Of a DNA stretch of 14,688 bases, positions 1 to 6,782 are shown piece after piece; position 1 is the first letter of the stretch; every line of letters begins with the position of its first letter. The notes beneath the pieces were generated by a model that was not told the DNA's origin, searched no databases, and saw nothing but the letters and a program-made list of their open reading frames with translations. Source of the stretch: GWC2-40-17 sp035400705 (GTDB lineage: Bacteria > Patescibacteriota > Patescibacteriia > Magasanikbacterales > UBA10003); assembly GCA_035400705.1 (NCBI GenBank), contig DAOMZV010000021.1, positions 1-14,688 on the forward strand, read 5' to 3'. A program made the translations under genes and the position numbers.

Positions 1-26
1 AAATCTTCATATTTTATTGGTTTCAT
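1..26 (-). CDS. possible start of a fourth gene in the amr operon, cut by the window edge
   Basis: An ATG at 26-24 opens a reading frame on the minus strand that reads MKPIKYED and runs off the left edge. It begins two bases after the stop codon of amrA, the spacing expected for the next gene of the same operon. Only eight codons are visible, so no product can be named and the frame may be chance. Confidence 0.3.
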
Positions 27-28
27 AT

Positions 29-610
29 TTATTCTTTAAAATTTTCGACCTCATATACTTTAATTTCTAATTTTTCTTTTTTCCAGGCATCAGCTGGTAA
101 TTGAGCTTTAAGACACAATGAGCTGAGAAATAATTCTTTATCAGGAATTTTTTCCCAAACTTGAGGCAAATAAGTAGCTTCATAAAAATCTTTTTTAACA
201 ATAACACCATGTTTAAAAGATTCAAGTTTTTTAAGCAAATCAGAAGCATCATTATAAATTAATTCTTTTGGTGAAGTTAAAAGAGATATTTCAATTTTAA
301 TTTGATCTGATTCTTCTTTTTGAATTGGGAAAAAACGATAATCAAAAAAAGCAGCATTAATAGCCATTTCTATTACAGTTTCGTATAATGATTTATTAGT
401 TTGAAAAAAACCAATACAACCCCTTAGTTCATCATTAATAGTTAAAGTCACAAAGCAGGGAATTTTTTCTTTTAAGACGGGTGAATAGTTTTCTAAAATT
501 TTTTCATCAATTTCTAAAATTTGATTCGTTTCTAAATAATTTTTTATTGCTTGGCGAGCCAAGTTTAATAAAAAATCTTTATCTTTTTGATTAAGAGAAA
601 AATTATTCAT
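29..610 (-). CDS. amrA: AmmeMemoRadiSam system protein A (AMMECR1-domain protein)
   Basis: A 193-aa protein with the AMMECR1 fold, found in bacteria, archaea and eukaryotes and of unknown biochemical role. The family signature LRGCIGF is in the N-terminal third. The second conserved stretch, with YLPQVWEKI and LCLKAQLPADAW, is in the C-terminal third, and the length is typical of the family. I place the start at the ATG at 610, which overlaps the end of amrB by 8 nt. A TTG three codons upstream (619) is also open but less likely. It is the last complete gene of a minus-strand operon with amrS and amrB. The three families occur together so often that they are named as one system, but the reaction is unknown. 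The family assignment is firm; any function is not. Confidence 0.92.
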   Translation of the reverse strand: MNNFSLNQKDKDFLLNLARQAIKNYLETNQILEIDEKILENYSPVLKEKIPCFVTLTINDELRGCIGFFQTNKSLYETVIEMAINAAFFDYRFFPIQKEESDQIKIEISLLTSPKELIYNDASDLLKKLESFKHGVIVKKDFYEATYLPQVWEKIPDKELFLSSLCLKAQLPADAWKKEKLEIKVYEVENFKE

Positions 611-1385
611 AAAAAACAAAAGAGGAGTAGCCGACTACTGAATTTTTATCGCCACTACTATTAAAAGAAGTTTGATAATCAATTAGTTTTGTTTGCCATT
701 TTAATTCTTTGGCTAAATACATTAAGGTTAAAATTCCCGGCGCACCACAAGCATTAATATTTTCTATTTCATCTGTTTTTAATTGAAGAATTATATTTAT
801 TGTTTGAGTATCAATTTTTTCGGCTATATTTAACGGATAATAATGACTTAAGTCAGAACTAATTATTAAAAGAGTTTCTTTGTCTAAAACGGAATTTACA
901 ATTTCAGCTAATTTTTTACTTTTATTTTCATTATTAATTAAAATTGGTAAAATTTGAAAATCAGAAAGAATGATTTGTAAAAATGGTAATTGTACTTCAA
1001 GACAATGTTCGAATTGAAAGGTCAAATCATCAAAAATAAAATCGTCTTTATTTTTAAAAGGAAAATAGAGAGGAATTTTCCCCAAGGGAGTTTCCCACTG
1101 ATTAGCAGAAGAAAAAACAAAATCAACAATAGGAGAATGATGCGAAGGGCCAATGAGAATAATTTTTTTGGGTTGCCACAAAGATAAAGAAAGAATTTGA
1201 TAAGCGCTCGCCGCAACTGGACCGGAATAAATGTAACCAGCATGAGGAGCAATAAAGGTTTTTATTTTAGCGGGGACAAATAAATTCGCCGATTGTTTTT
1301 TTAAAAAATTATTAATTAAATTTTTTAATTCATGGGGATTTTCAGGATAGAATTGGCCGGCAACCGCTGGTGGTCTAATAGACAT
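603..1385 (-). CDS. amrB: AmmeMemoRadiSam system protein B (MEMO1-like)
   Basis: A 260-aa protein of the MEMO family, related to class III extradiol dioxygenases. The opening RPPAVAGQFYP is the family hallmark. Candidate metal ligands match those of human MEMO1: His48 in APHAGYIYSG, His82 or His83 in GPSHHSP, and Cys213 in NACGAPG. His181 in SSDLSHY is also conserved. MEMO1 has been reported to bind copper and iron, so metal binding is a reasonable inference, but the activity in bacteria is unknown. The ATG at 1385 follows amrS by 10 nt, and the stop overlaps the start of amrA. This indicates cotranscription and probable translational coupling. Length is close to the family norm. Confidence 0.93.
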   Translation of the reverse strand: MSIRPPAVAGQFYPENPHELKNLINNFLKKQSANLFVPAKIKTFIAPHAGYIYSGPVAASAYQILSLSLWQPKKIILIGPSHHSPIVDFVFSSANQWETPLGKIPLYFPFKNKDDFIFDDLTFQFEHCLEVQLPFLQIILSDFQILPILINNENKSKKLAEIVNSVLDKETLLIISSDLSHYYPLNIAEKIDTQTINIILQLKTDEIENINACGAPGILTLMYLAKELKWQTKLIDYQTSFNSSGDKNSVVGYSSFVFYE

Positions 1386-1395
1386 ATTTTTATTA

Positions 1396-2418
1396 TTACC
1401 AAACGCCTTTAATTTCAGCGTGGCATTTCAAACATCGGCCTTTGGAAAAATTTTCTGTTATTTTTATATTATAATTATTGCGAGCAATAAGGAGAGCGTC
1501 ACATTGAGGACAGAAAGTATTTTCTAAAGAAGAATTAATAATATTTCCTCCATAAACAAAATTTAAGCCGGCTTTTTTTCCAATTTCATAAGCTTTTTTT
1601 ATTGTCTCTATTGGAGTTTCTTTGTAATCAGCCATTTGATAATTGGGGAAAAAACGAGAAATATGCCAAGGAATGTTTTTGTCAATTTGAGCAATAAATT
1701 GAGCAATTTCTTTTAATTCTTTTTCGCTATCATTTTCTTGAGGAATTACTAAAGTGGTTAGTTCAATCCAAACGCCTTTTTGATAAAAAGTTTTGATGTT
1801 TTTTAAAACTGGTTCTAAATGAGCGCCACAAATTTTTTGATAAAATTTTTCATTCATTGATTTTAAATCAATATTGATAGCATCTAAATATGGAGTAATT
1901 TCTTTTATGGTTTCATTTGATTGATAACCATTAGAAACAAAGACATTTTTTATTCCATTTTTTCGAGCTAAAATCATAGTTTTTAAAGCATATTCAACAA
2001 AGATTGTTGGTTCATTGTATGTGTAGGCAATGGAAGAAATTTTATTTTCTAAACAATGGTTAACAATTTTTTCGGGTGGCCAAAATTCAGTAGTTTCTTT
2101 AATAAACTCTTCAAAAATTTTATTACCTTTAGGAAGTTGACTAATATTCCAATTTTGACAAAAGGCACAGCGAAAATTACAACCAAAAGTGCCAAAAGAA
2201 AAAATTTCTGTGCCGGGTAAAAAATGAAAAAGAGGTTTTTTCTCTATCGGATCAAGATTAATGGCAATTGGCCGATTTTCCACTAATAAATTTAACTTTC
2301 CCTTTTTATTTTGGCGAACACCACAAACACCCACTTGCTCATTTTTTATTTTACATTGATTAACACAGGCCAAGCATTGAATTTCATCATTATTTAATTT
2401 TTTATAAAAATTTTTCAT
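1396..2418 (-). CDS. amrS: AmmeMemoRadiSam system radical SAM enzyme
   Basis: A 340-aa radical SAM protein and the first gene of the operon. The 4Fe-4S/SAM-binding CxxxCxxC is at Cys80, Cys84 and Cys87 (CNFRCAFCQNW). It resembles pyruvate-formate-lyase activating enzymes, a relation long noted for this family. Two further cysteine groups stand out. The N-terminal set (Cys15, 18, 22, 32) is typical of AmmeMemoRadiSam enzymes. A C-terminal pair of CxxC motifs (about residues 303-306 and 329-332) looks like a zinc ribbon or auxiliary cluster site. The substrate is unknown; partnership with AmrA and AmrB is inferred from gene order. The ATG at 2418 has no Shine-Dalgarno, but a strong promoter lies just upstream. 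Confidence 0.93.
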   Translation of the reverse strand: MKNFYKKLNNDEIQCLACVNQCKIKNEQVGVCGVRQNKKGKLNLLVENRPIAINLDPIEKKPLFHFLPGTEIFSFGTFGCNFRCAFCQNWNISQLPKGNKIFEEFIKETTEFWPPEKIVNHCLENKISSIAYTYNEPTIFVEYALKTMILARKNGIKNVFVSNGYQSNETIKEITPYLDAINIDLKSMNEKFYQKICGAHLEPVLKNIKTFYQKGVWIELTTLVIPQENDSEKELKEIAQFIAQIDKNIPWHISRFFPNYQMADYKETPIETIKKAYEIGKKAGLNFVYGGNIINSSLENTFCPQCDALLIARNNYNIKITENFSKGRCLKCHAEIKGVW

Positions 2419-2446
2419 TTTTTAATTTAATGAATTTTTCATTATA

Positions 2447-2475
2447 ATTTTAGCAAAAAAGATAAGAAATTCCAA
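2447..2475 (-). promoter_or_regulatory. promoter of the amr operon
   Basis: On the minus strand TTGGAA (2475-2470) and TAAAAT (2452-2447) are separated by exactly 17 nt. The -10 is preceded by TGC, giving the extended form TGCTAAAAT. The predicted start of transcription is near 2440, leaving about 22 nt of leader before the amrS ATG at 2418. The same TGC-TAAAAT form recurs before polA. Confidence 0.7.
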
Positions 2476-2587
2476 ATTAAAATAGACGATTTTTAAAAAG
2501 AAACTCAAAGGCATTAAAAATAATAATTGTTGAAATTCTTCACTATTAATTAATGAATTAATTGAAATTTTGCTTAATCGTTGCACT

Positions 2588-2894
2588 TTCGCCCAAAATT
2601 TAGAATTAGAAAAGGAAATCAAGGAAACCGAGCAAAAGTTAGACAAACTCGTTAACGCCTTTTTGGACGGCTCAATTGAAAAGGAAATTTATCTTATCAA
2701 AAAAGGATAAACTCATTAAAACAAAAACAGACCTTAACAAAAGAAAGGCTGATTTTAGGCGAAAGGGAAACAATTGGATTGAACCATTGAAAAAATGGAT
2801 TTTATCTGCTCACCACACTGAAAAACTGGCTTCGTCAAACGATTTTAATGAAATCAAATCGTTTGTGGAAAAAATTGGAACGAATCGCCTCTGA
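2588..2894 (+). pseudogene. C-terminal remnant of a large serine recombinase, frameshifted
   Basis: Two overlapping plus-strand frames together read as the C-terminal end of a site-specific serine recombinase. Frame 1 (recognisable from about 2588, stop near 2709) gives a charged coiled coil including LDKLVNAFLDGSIEKE. Frame 2 (from about 2690 to the TGA at 2892-2894) continues with DFRRKGNNWIEPLKKWIL and ends EIKSFVEKIGTNRL. The run GNNWIEP...AHHTEKLASS...EIKSFVEKIG matches the tail of recombinases common in Patescibacteria. The catalytic N-terminal domain and zinc-ribbon region are absent, and the frames differ by one base around 2690-2706. It is therefore a decayed fragment. Upstream of 2588 the frame reaches a stop at 2531 with no recognisable homology. 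Confidence 0.65.
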
Positions 2895-2915
2895 ATTTGA
2901 AGAAGTTTAACTTAG

Positions 2916-2989
2916 TCGGGGTACTGGGACTTGAACCCAGAATCTCCTGCTCCCAAAGCAGGCGCCTTAGCCAATTAGGCCATACCCCG
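2916..2989 (-). tRNA. tRNA-Pro (anticodon TGG)
   Basis: The minus strand folds as a complete 74-nt cloverleaf. The acceptor CGGGGTA pairs with TACCCCG, with A as discriminator. The anticodon stem is CCTGC/GCAGG with loop TTTGGGA, and the T arm is CTGGG-TTCAAGT-CCCAG. The C1-G72 pair is the usual bacterial tRNA-Pro identity feature. No CCA is encoded, so the end must be added by the CCA enzyme. It is the last gene of the tRNA cluster as transcribed. Confidence 0.96.
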
Positions 2990-2998
2990 TATAAAGTA

Positions 2999-3076
2999 AA
3001 AAAGTTATAAAGTTATAGAATTATTCGCTTAAAGCATGGTGCTCGAAGTCATCACTTTATAACTTTATAACTTTTT
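2999..3076. repeat. 19-bp perfect inverted repeat between two tRNA genes
   Basis: The arms 2999-3017 (AAAAAGTTATAAAGTTATA) and 3058-3076 are perfect reverse complements, separated by 40 nt. Each arm itself holds a repeated GTTATAA unit. The core carries a small hairpin, AGCA-TGG-TGCT. As RNA on the minus strand it would form a long AT-only stem ending in a T run between tRNA-Phe and tRNA-Pro. It could therefore act as a processing hairpin or weak terminator. It could also be a small non-autonomous palindromic repeat. No coding potential is seen. Confidence 0.8.
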
Positions 3077-3084
3077 CGCATTTG

Positions 3085-3402
3085 TGCCCCGGGTCAGAAT
3101 CGGACTGACGACACAAGGATTTTCCTTTAGCGGCGCTTAGGTTTCCCTAAGGATTGGACTATATCATCCCCGTTTTATCAAAAGGATAAAGGGCGGGGTC
3201 GGGCGCTCGCGGCGGGATTATTGTTGGGCGCACCCGCTAGTCTCTACACCTTCTTCAATTTTAAACCCAATTGAAGCTTGGCTCGGGATTACCCGGCGCA
3301 TAACGCTGAGGGCTTCCCCGAATTCACCCGATTTTCATTCCAGTGTTTCCACTGAACGGACCGAAAATCCAGTCCTTTGCTCTACCACTGAGCTACCGAG
3401 GC
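3085..3402 (-). tRNA. tRNA-Phe (anticodon GAA), split by a group I intron
   Basis: Exon 1 is 3402-3371 (32 nt) and exon 2 is 3124-3085 (40 nt). Joined, they make a 72-nt cloverleaf. The acceptor GCCTCGG pairs with CCGGGGC (one T-G wobble), with A as discriminator. The D arm is GCTC/GAGC and the anticodon stem AAGGA/TCCTT with loop CTGAAAA, so the anticodon is GAA. The T arm is GTCAG/CTGAC with loop TCCGATT. The intron lies between U33 and G34. Position 55 of the T loop is C rather than the near-universal U, which is odd because U55 normally becomes pseudouridine and contacts G18. No CCA is encoded. Confidence 0.93.
3125..3370 (-). ncRNA. group I self-splicing intron in tRNA-Phe (IC3-like)
   Basis: A 246-nt insertion in the anticodon loop with clear group I features on the minus strand. 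P1 forms between the exon end GGACT (3375-3371) and the internal guide GGTCC (3362-3358), with the expected U-G wobble at the splice site. The intron ends in G (3125), as required. P2 is CAGTG-GAAA-CACTG. A Q-like segment, GGGTAATCCCGAGCC, resembles that of cyanobacterial tRNA-Leu introns. The P7 strands are seen as GTAGAGACTAGCGGG and GATATAGTCC. There is no endonuclease reading frame, so it is a minimal intron. GC content by eye is above the flanks. The subgroup is my best guess from motif similarity; the group I call is firm. Confidence 0.92.
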
Positions 3403-3421
3403 TCGACTAAAAACAGATTAG

Positions 3422-3494
3422 TTGCGGGAGTCGGATTCGAACCGACGACCTCCAGGTTATGGGCCTGGCGAGCTGCCAACTGCTCTATCCCGCG
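3422..3494 (-). tRNA. initiator tRNA-Met (anticodon CAT)
   Basis: A 73-nt cloverleaf starting CGCGGGA and ending TCCCGCA-A. The first base C does not pair with A72, the mark of bacterial formyl-methionine initiators, and the D stem has the A11-U24 pair typical of them. The anticodon stem is CCAGG/CCTGG and the loop CCCATAA. Two details differ from E. coli: position 33 is C in place of U33, and the three G-C pairs above the loop are reduced to A-T, G-C, G-C. No CCA is encoded. It sits 27 nt downstream of tRNA-Ile in the direction of transcription. Confidence 0.95.
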
Positions 3495-3517
3495 ATTCTT
3501 TTATTTTAAAGCTGAAG

Positions 3518-3591
3518 TGGGCAATGGAGGATTCGAACCTCCGACCTCAACATTATCAGTGTTGCGCTCTAACCAACTGAGCTAATTGCCC
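3518..3591 (-). tRNA. tRNA-Ile (anticodon GAT)
   Basis: A 74-nt cloverleaf. The acceptor GGGCAAT pairs with ATTGCCC, with A as discriminator. The D arm is GCTC/GAGC, the anticodon stem CAACA/TGTTG with loop CTGATAA, and the T arm GGAGG-TTCGAAT-CCTCC. No CCA is encoded. It is the first gene of the minus-strand tRNA cluster. Confidence 0.97.
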
Positions 3592-3644
3592 TTAATTATG
3601 GGAAAATAACAATAAAAAATAAGTTTCTGGCAACTTCTGGATAA

Positions 3645-3673
3645 AATATAACAGAAGAGTAATAAAAAAGCAA
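3645..3673 (-). promoter_or_regulatory. promoter of the tRNA cluster
   Basis: On the minus strand TTGCTT (3673-3668) and TATATT (3650-3645) are 17 nt apart, and the -10 is extended by TGT. Predicted transcription starts near 3638, about 47 nt before the tRNA-Ile 5' end. The rest of the 100-nt gap between holA and tRNA-Ile shows nothing else clear. Confidence 0.55.
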
Positions 3674-3691
3674 GAGTTTTTCGGCTTATTT

Positions 3692-4660
3692 CTAGGACAA
3701 AGAAGCTGCCAGGGCGTACAACTCGCTTTTTAAATCTGTTTTTCCTTGTTTGTTTTTATAATCTAATTCTAAAAAAGTTTGGAAGTAATGATCCAGTTCG
3801 TTTAGAGAAAATTTATTGGCTTGACTGTTACTTTTTTTTATCACAAAGGGATGTAGTTTGAGTTGACTAGCCAATTGAGCTTCGCTGAGGCGGTTCTGAT
3901 TTTGTATTTGTTTGATTTGAAGAATAATTTTAAATTGCCTTTGGCACATGGCGAGAATATATTCAGCGCTCAGGCCGGCAATAAATTGTTCTTCCAGTAG
4001 TTTAAGGGCTAATTTGCTGTTTTTATAACCGAAGGCATCGGTAAGGGCGAAAATATTATCTTCCACTTCATTTTTTACTAACGCTTGAATTAATGATTCG
4101 TCGATAATTTTATTTTTGCCAGCGGCTGTTAGTTTTTGAATTTCATTATTGAGGCGCCATAAGTCGTTGCCCGTTCGAGCAATTAGTAGAGATAAGGCAT
4201 TAGGCGAGATTTTACCGCCTTGATTTTCAATTTCTTTTTGGGCGAAATTGAGCACTTGGGCGTTGTTTAATAATTTAAACTCTTGTACAAAAGGCTGTTG
4301 TAATAACCAATTATATAATTTTTTTGCCCCCGTTTTTAATTTGGACACAGTGATTTCATTTTCGTTAAAAATGAGGGCGTTATCTTCAGTGCCGGAATTT
4401 TTTTTGCATAATTGCCAGGCGGTTTCAAAAATAGCTTCATTTTTATTACTAAAAATATCTTCCACAATTACCATGCGTTTCTTGGTGAACAGGGAGCCGC
4501 TACTGATTTTTTCTTGCAGTTCGGCGTCGGAAGTTTGGCGACCATCAAGAATAATCAAACTCTGCCCCAGAGAATCAATCGCGGACATGAAGCGCTGTTT
4601 TAGTTCATTTAATTTTTGCTGGCGACGGAAAGAGTCGGCGCCATGGAGCAGGAAGATCAT
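3692..4660 (-). CDS. holA: DNA polymerase III subunit delta
   Basis: A 322-aa protein with the layout of the clamp-loader delta subunit, which opens the beta clamp so it can be loaded on DNA. The start MIFLLHGADSFRR is the usual opening. FTKKRMVIVED follows in the first third (the region that in delta replaces a functional ATP site). LIARTGNDLWRLNNEIQKL, in the middle, is the most conserved stretch, and a helical C-terminal collar domain completes it. Length is normal for the family. The ATG at 4660 overlaps the murI stop by 4 nt (ATGA), so it is likely translationally coupled as the last gene of the polA-murD-murI-holA operon. Confidence 0.88.
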   Translation of the reverse strand: MIFLLHGADSFRRQQKLNELKQRFMSAIDSLGQSLIILDGRQTSDAELQEKISSGSLFTKKRMVIVEDIFSNKNEAIFETAWQLCKKNSGTEDNALIFNENEITVSKLKTGAKKLYNWLLQQPFVQEFKLLNNAQVLNFAQKEIENQGGKISPNALSLLIARTGNDLWRLNNEIQKLTAAGKNKIIDESLIQALVKNEVEDNIFALTDAFGYKNSKLALKLLEEQFIAGLSAEYILAMCQRQFKIILQIKQIQNQNRLSEAQLASQLKLHPFVIKKSNSQANKFSLNELDHYFQTFLELDYKNKQGKTDLKSELYALAASLS

Positions 4661-5478
4661 AGAGAAATTATTTTCCAGTTGTCTATTTTTTGACCAAGAA
4701 ACCTTTCGCCTAATTTAATAAAATTTTCCGGCTTGTCGCTTAAATAGAAATGTCGGCTACCGGGTTTTTTATGAGCAGATACCAGGTTGTTATGTTTTAT
4801 GAGATAATTTTTTAAGCTATTGGCCACAATTTCTCCAGGATCGGGGACGCGACAGTTATTTCCCATGATGCGGCGTATGTCTTTTAATAGAAAGGAGTAA
4901 TGAGTGCAGCCGAGAATTAAAGTTTTAATCTTTTTAATCTTTAATGGTCTCAGATACTTTTTTAAAAGTTTATTCGTGACATCGCTGCCAGCCAAACCTT
5001 CTTCAATTAAAGGAACAAGCAAAGGGGCGCTGTTGCTGACAACAGAAGCTTGCGGATTTAATTTTTTGATTTCGTGTTCATAGGCCTTGGAAGCGATAGT
5101 GGCGCGCGTTCCGATTACTCCTATATTATTACTTTTGGAGGCATATTCTGCCAAAGGGATGATAACACCAAGAATGCGTCGGTCGGGATATTTTTCTGGG
5201 AGATATTCTTGTTGTAGGCGGCGTAAAGCTTGGGAAGAGGCGGTATTGCAGGCTAAAATTACTAAACGGCAACCTTGAGAGAATAGAAAATCCATTGCTT
5301 CTTTCGTATAGCGGTAAATTACTTCTTGAGAATGTCCGCCATAGGGCACGCGGGCGGTGTCGCCAAGATAGAGGTAGTCATATGGCGGTAATTTTTCCAG
5401 AAGATGCTTGAGTACGGTTAAGCCCCCTAGTCCGGAATCAAAGACGCCGATGCTGGATTTTGTTTTATTTTTTAGCAT
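4657..5478 (-). CDS. murI: glutamate racemase
   Basis: A 273-aa cofactor-independent racemase that makes D-glutamate for peptidoglycan. Both catalytic cysteines are present: Cys77 in ILACNTASS and Cys191 in LILGCTHYS. Conserved Asp14-Ser15 (GVFDSGLGG) and the LGDTARVPYGG loop are also there. The frame is open back to 5568, but family alignment points to the ATG at 5478 (MLKNKTKSSIGVFDSG); the upstream residues look like read-through of murD. With this start, murI overlaps murD by 14 nt. Its product is the substrate of MurD, so the pairing is functional as well as positional. Confidence 0.93.
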   Translation of the reverse strand: MLKNKTKSSIGVFDSGLGGLTVLKHLLEKLPPYDYLYLGDTARVPYGGHSQEVIYRYTKEAMDFLFSQGCRLVILACNTASSQALRRLQQEYLPEKYPDRRILGVIIPLAEYASKSNNIGVIGTRATIASKAYEHEIKKLNPQASVVSNSAPLLVPLIEEGLAGSDVTNKLLKKYLRPLKIKKIKTLILGCTHYSFLLKDIRRIMGNNCRVPDPGEIVANSLKNYLIKHNNLVSAHKKPGSRHFYLSDKPENFIKLGERFLGQKIDNWKIISL

Positions 5479-6781
5479 AGAATTTAAACTGGTCGCCTCT
5501 TTCTTTATAGTTTTTAAAAATACCGAAGCTGGCGCAGGCCGTGGATAATAAGATAATATCGCCGGCAATAGCTTTTTTTCTGGCCGCGCTTATTGCTTCG
5601 GCCATAGTGTCGGCAAAATAGATATTTTTCTTGTTGAATCCGGCCATTTTTACCTCCACGAACAAACGAGGAGTCGCTGTTCCTTTTAGTAAGATTAAGG
5701 CCTTTACTTTTTTATTAATAAGTTTAGCTAGGGGTTTAAAATCAGCTCCTTTGTCCGCTCCGCCAGCAATTAGGATGATTGGTTCCTGAAAAGAGATTAA
5801 ATCTAAGGCAGTGCTTTCTGGAGTCGTAGAAAAACTGTTATCAAAATATTTAATACCGTTTTTTTCTCCGACAAATTCCAGCCGATGTTCCAGATTTTTA
5901 AAGTTTTTAATGGCTTTTTTGTATGTTTGTGCGGAAATTTTTAAAACTCGGCTTAAGGCTACCGCCGCACCGATATTTTCTTGGTTGTATATACCCCGCA
6001 AACAAGAAGGCAGAGTTGAAGCTTCAAAGTAAATTATTTTACCCGGCAATTTTTCTTTTTCTAACCTAGAACGCAAATTATTATTGGCTACCAGAAGTTT
6101 GTTTTCCGGATGTTTGGCAATCTTAAGTTTAGCCTGCCAGTAGGCGTAAAGAGAATGGTGGTAATTAGGATTAAGAGGGTCGGCGGGTGATAAATGTTCT
6201 TTGAAGAGATTAGTAATAACGGCATATCGTGGACCGAAGTGCATATCTTCAAGTTGAAAGCTAGATAATTCCATAATCACCCAGTCGTTTTTTTTTATTT
6301 TATCAAAAAAATTGAAAGGGGCGATACCGATATTGCCTCCTAAAAAAATTTTTTTACCGGCCTTTTTTAAAATGGCAGCGATAATTGAGGCGGTTGTTCC
6401 TTTGCCTTTGCTGCCGGTAACTCCAATCGTGTTTTTAGTTGGACAGGCGGCAAAAAAATATTCCATCGCGCTGCTTACCAGTACTCCTTTTTTAAGAGCC
6501 GTTTGCACGCCGGGGCAAGACAGGGGCCAGCCGGGGGAGCGAAACAAAACTTCAAAGTCATCTAGATTTTTGTTAAAGTTTGCTTCTGTCCTCCAAGCTA
6601 ATTTATCCAAGTGTTTTTTAAATAAAGGAGTAGCGCTGATGATATCTTTTAACTGTGTTTCTGTTCTTTGGTCGCAGATAGTAACGACGTGTTTATAGCC
6701 ATGCTTAAAAATCCAAGCTAAGAAAGCTTGGTTTTCTTTGCCTAGACCTAAGAGGGCGATATTTTGCGAATTAAGAAACAT
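5465..6781 (-). CDS. murD: UDP-N-acetylmuramoyl-L-alanine--D-glutamate ligase
   Basis: A 438-aa Mur ligase that adds D-glutamate to UDP-MurNAc-L-Ala in the cytoplasm, using ATP. The nucleotide loop GVTGSKGKGTT is at residues 120-130. ELSSFQLE is near 171-178, and the Mur ligase C-terminal signature HRLEFVGEKNGIKYFDNS is intact. The N-terminal Rossmann domain starts with IALLGLGKEN. The motif after HRLE reads DNSFSTTPEST, where the textbook form is NDSKATN. This is an acceptable variant, but a difference at the ATP-side loop. It begins 1 nt after the polA stop and overlaps murI. A cell that keeps murD and murI in this way makes its own wall precursor. Confidence 0.94.
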   Translation of the reverse strand: MFLNSQNIALLGLGKENQAFLAWIFKHGYKHVVTICDQRTETQLKDIISATPLFKKHLDKLAWRTEANFNKNLDDFEVLFRSPGWPLSCPGVQTALKKGVLVSSAMEYFFAACPTKNTIGVTGSKGKGTTASIIAAILKKAGKKIFLGGNIGIAPFNFFDKIKKNDWVIMELSSFQLEDMHFGPRYAVITNLFKEHLSPADPLNPNYHHSLYAYWQAKLKIAKHPENKLLVANNNLRSRLEKEKLPGKIIYFEASTLPSCLRGIYNQENIGAAVALSRVLKISAQTYKKAIKNFKNLEHRLEFVGEKNGIKYFDNSFSTTPESTALDLISFQEPIILIAGGADKGADFKPLAKLINKKVKALILLKGTATPRLFVEVKMAGFNKKNIYFADTMAEAISAARKKAIAGDIILLSTACASFGIFKNYKERGDQFKFYAKK

Positions 6782-6782
6782 A

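Noticed and set aside
611..619. TTG start of amrA three codons upstream
   Set aside because: The ATG at 610 is a better start codon and gives the compact overlap usual for this operon.
2422..2646. Minus-strand 74-codon frame upstream of amrS
   Set aside because: It lies opposite the recombinase remnant and across the amr promoter, with low-complexity composition and no recognisable motif.
3343..3585. Plus-strand 80-codon frame with VGFEPTTSRL and GGFEPPTSTL
   Set aside because: It is antisense to three tRNA genes. These peptides are the well-known false proteins produced by reading the T arms of tRNAs backwards.
4248..4718. Plus-strand 156-codon frame
   Set aside because: Antisense to holA and the end of murI, both of which are well supported; composition is rich in Ser, Phe and Cys as expected for a shadow.
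5479..5568. N-terminal extension of murI by 30 codons
   Set aside because: The added residues precede the conserved GVFDSGLGG by too far, lie inside murD, and have no conserved features; ATG 5478 fits the family.
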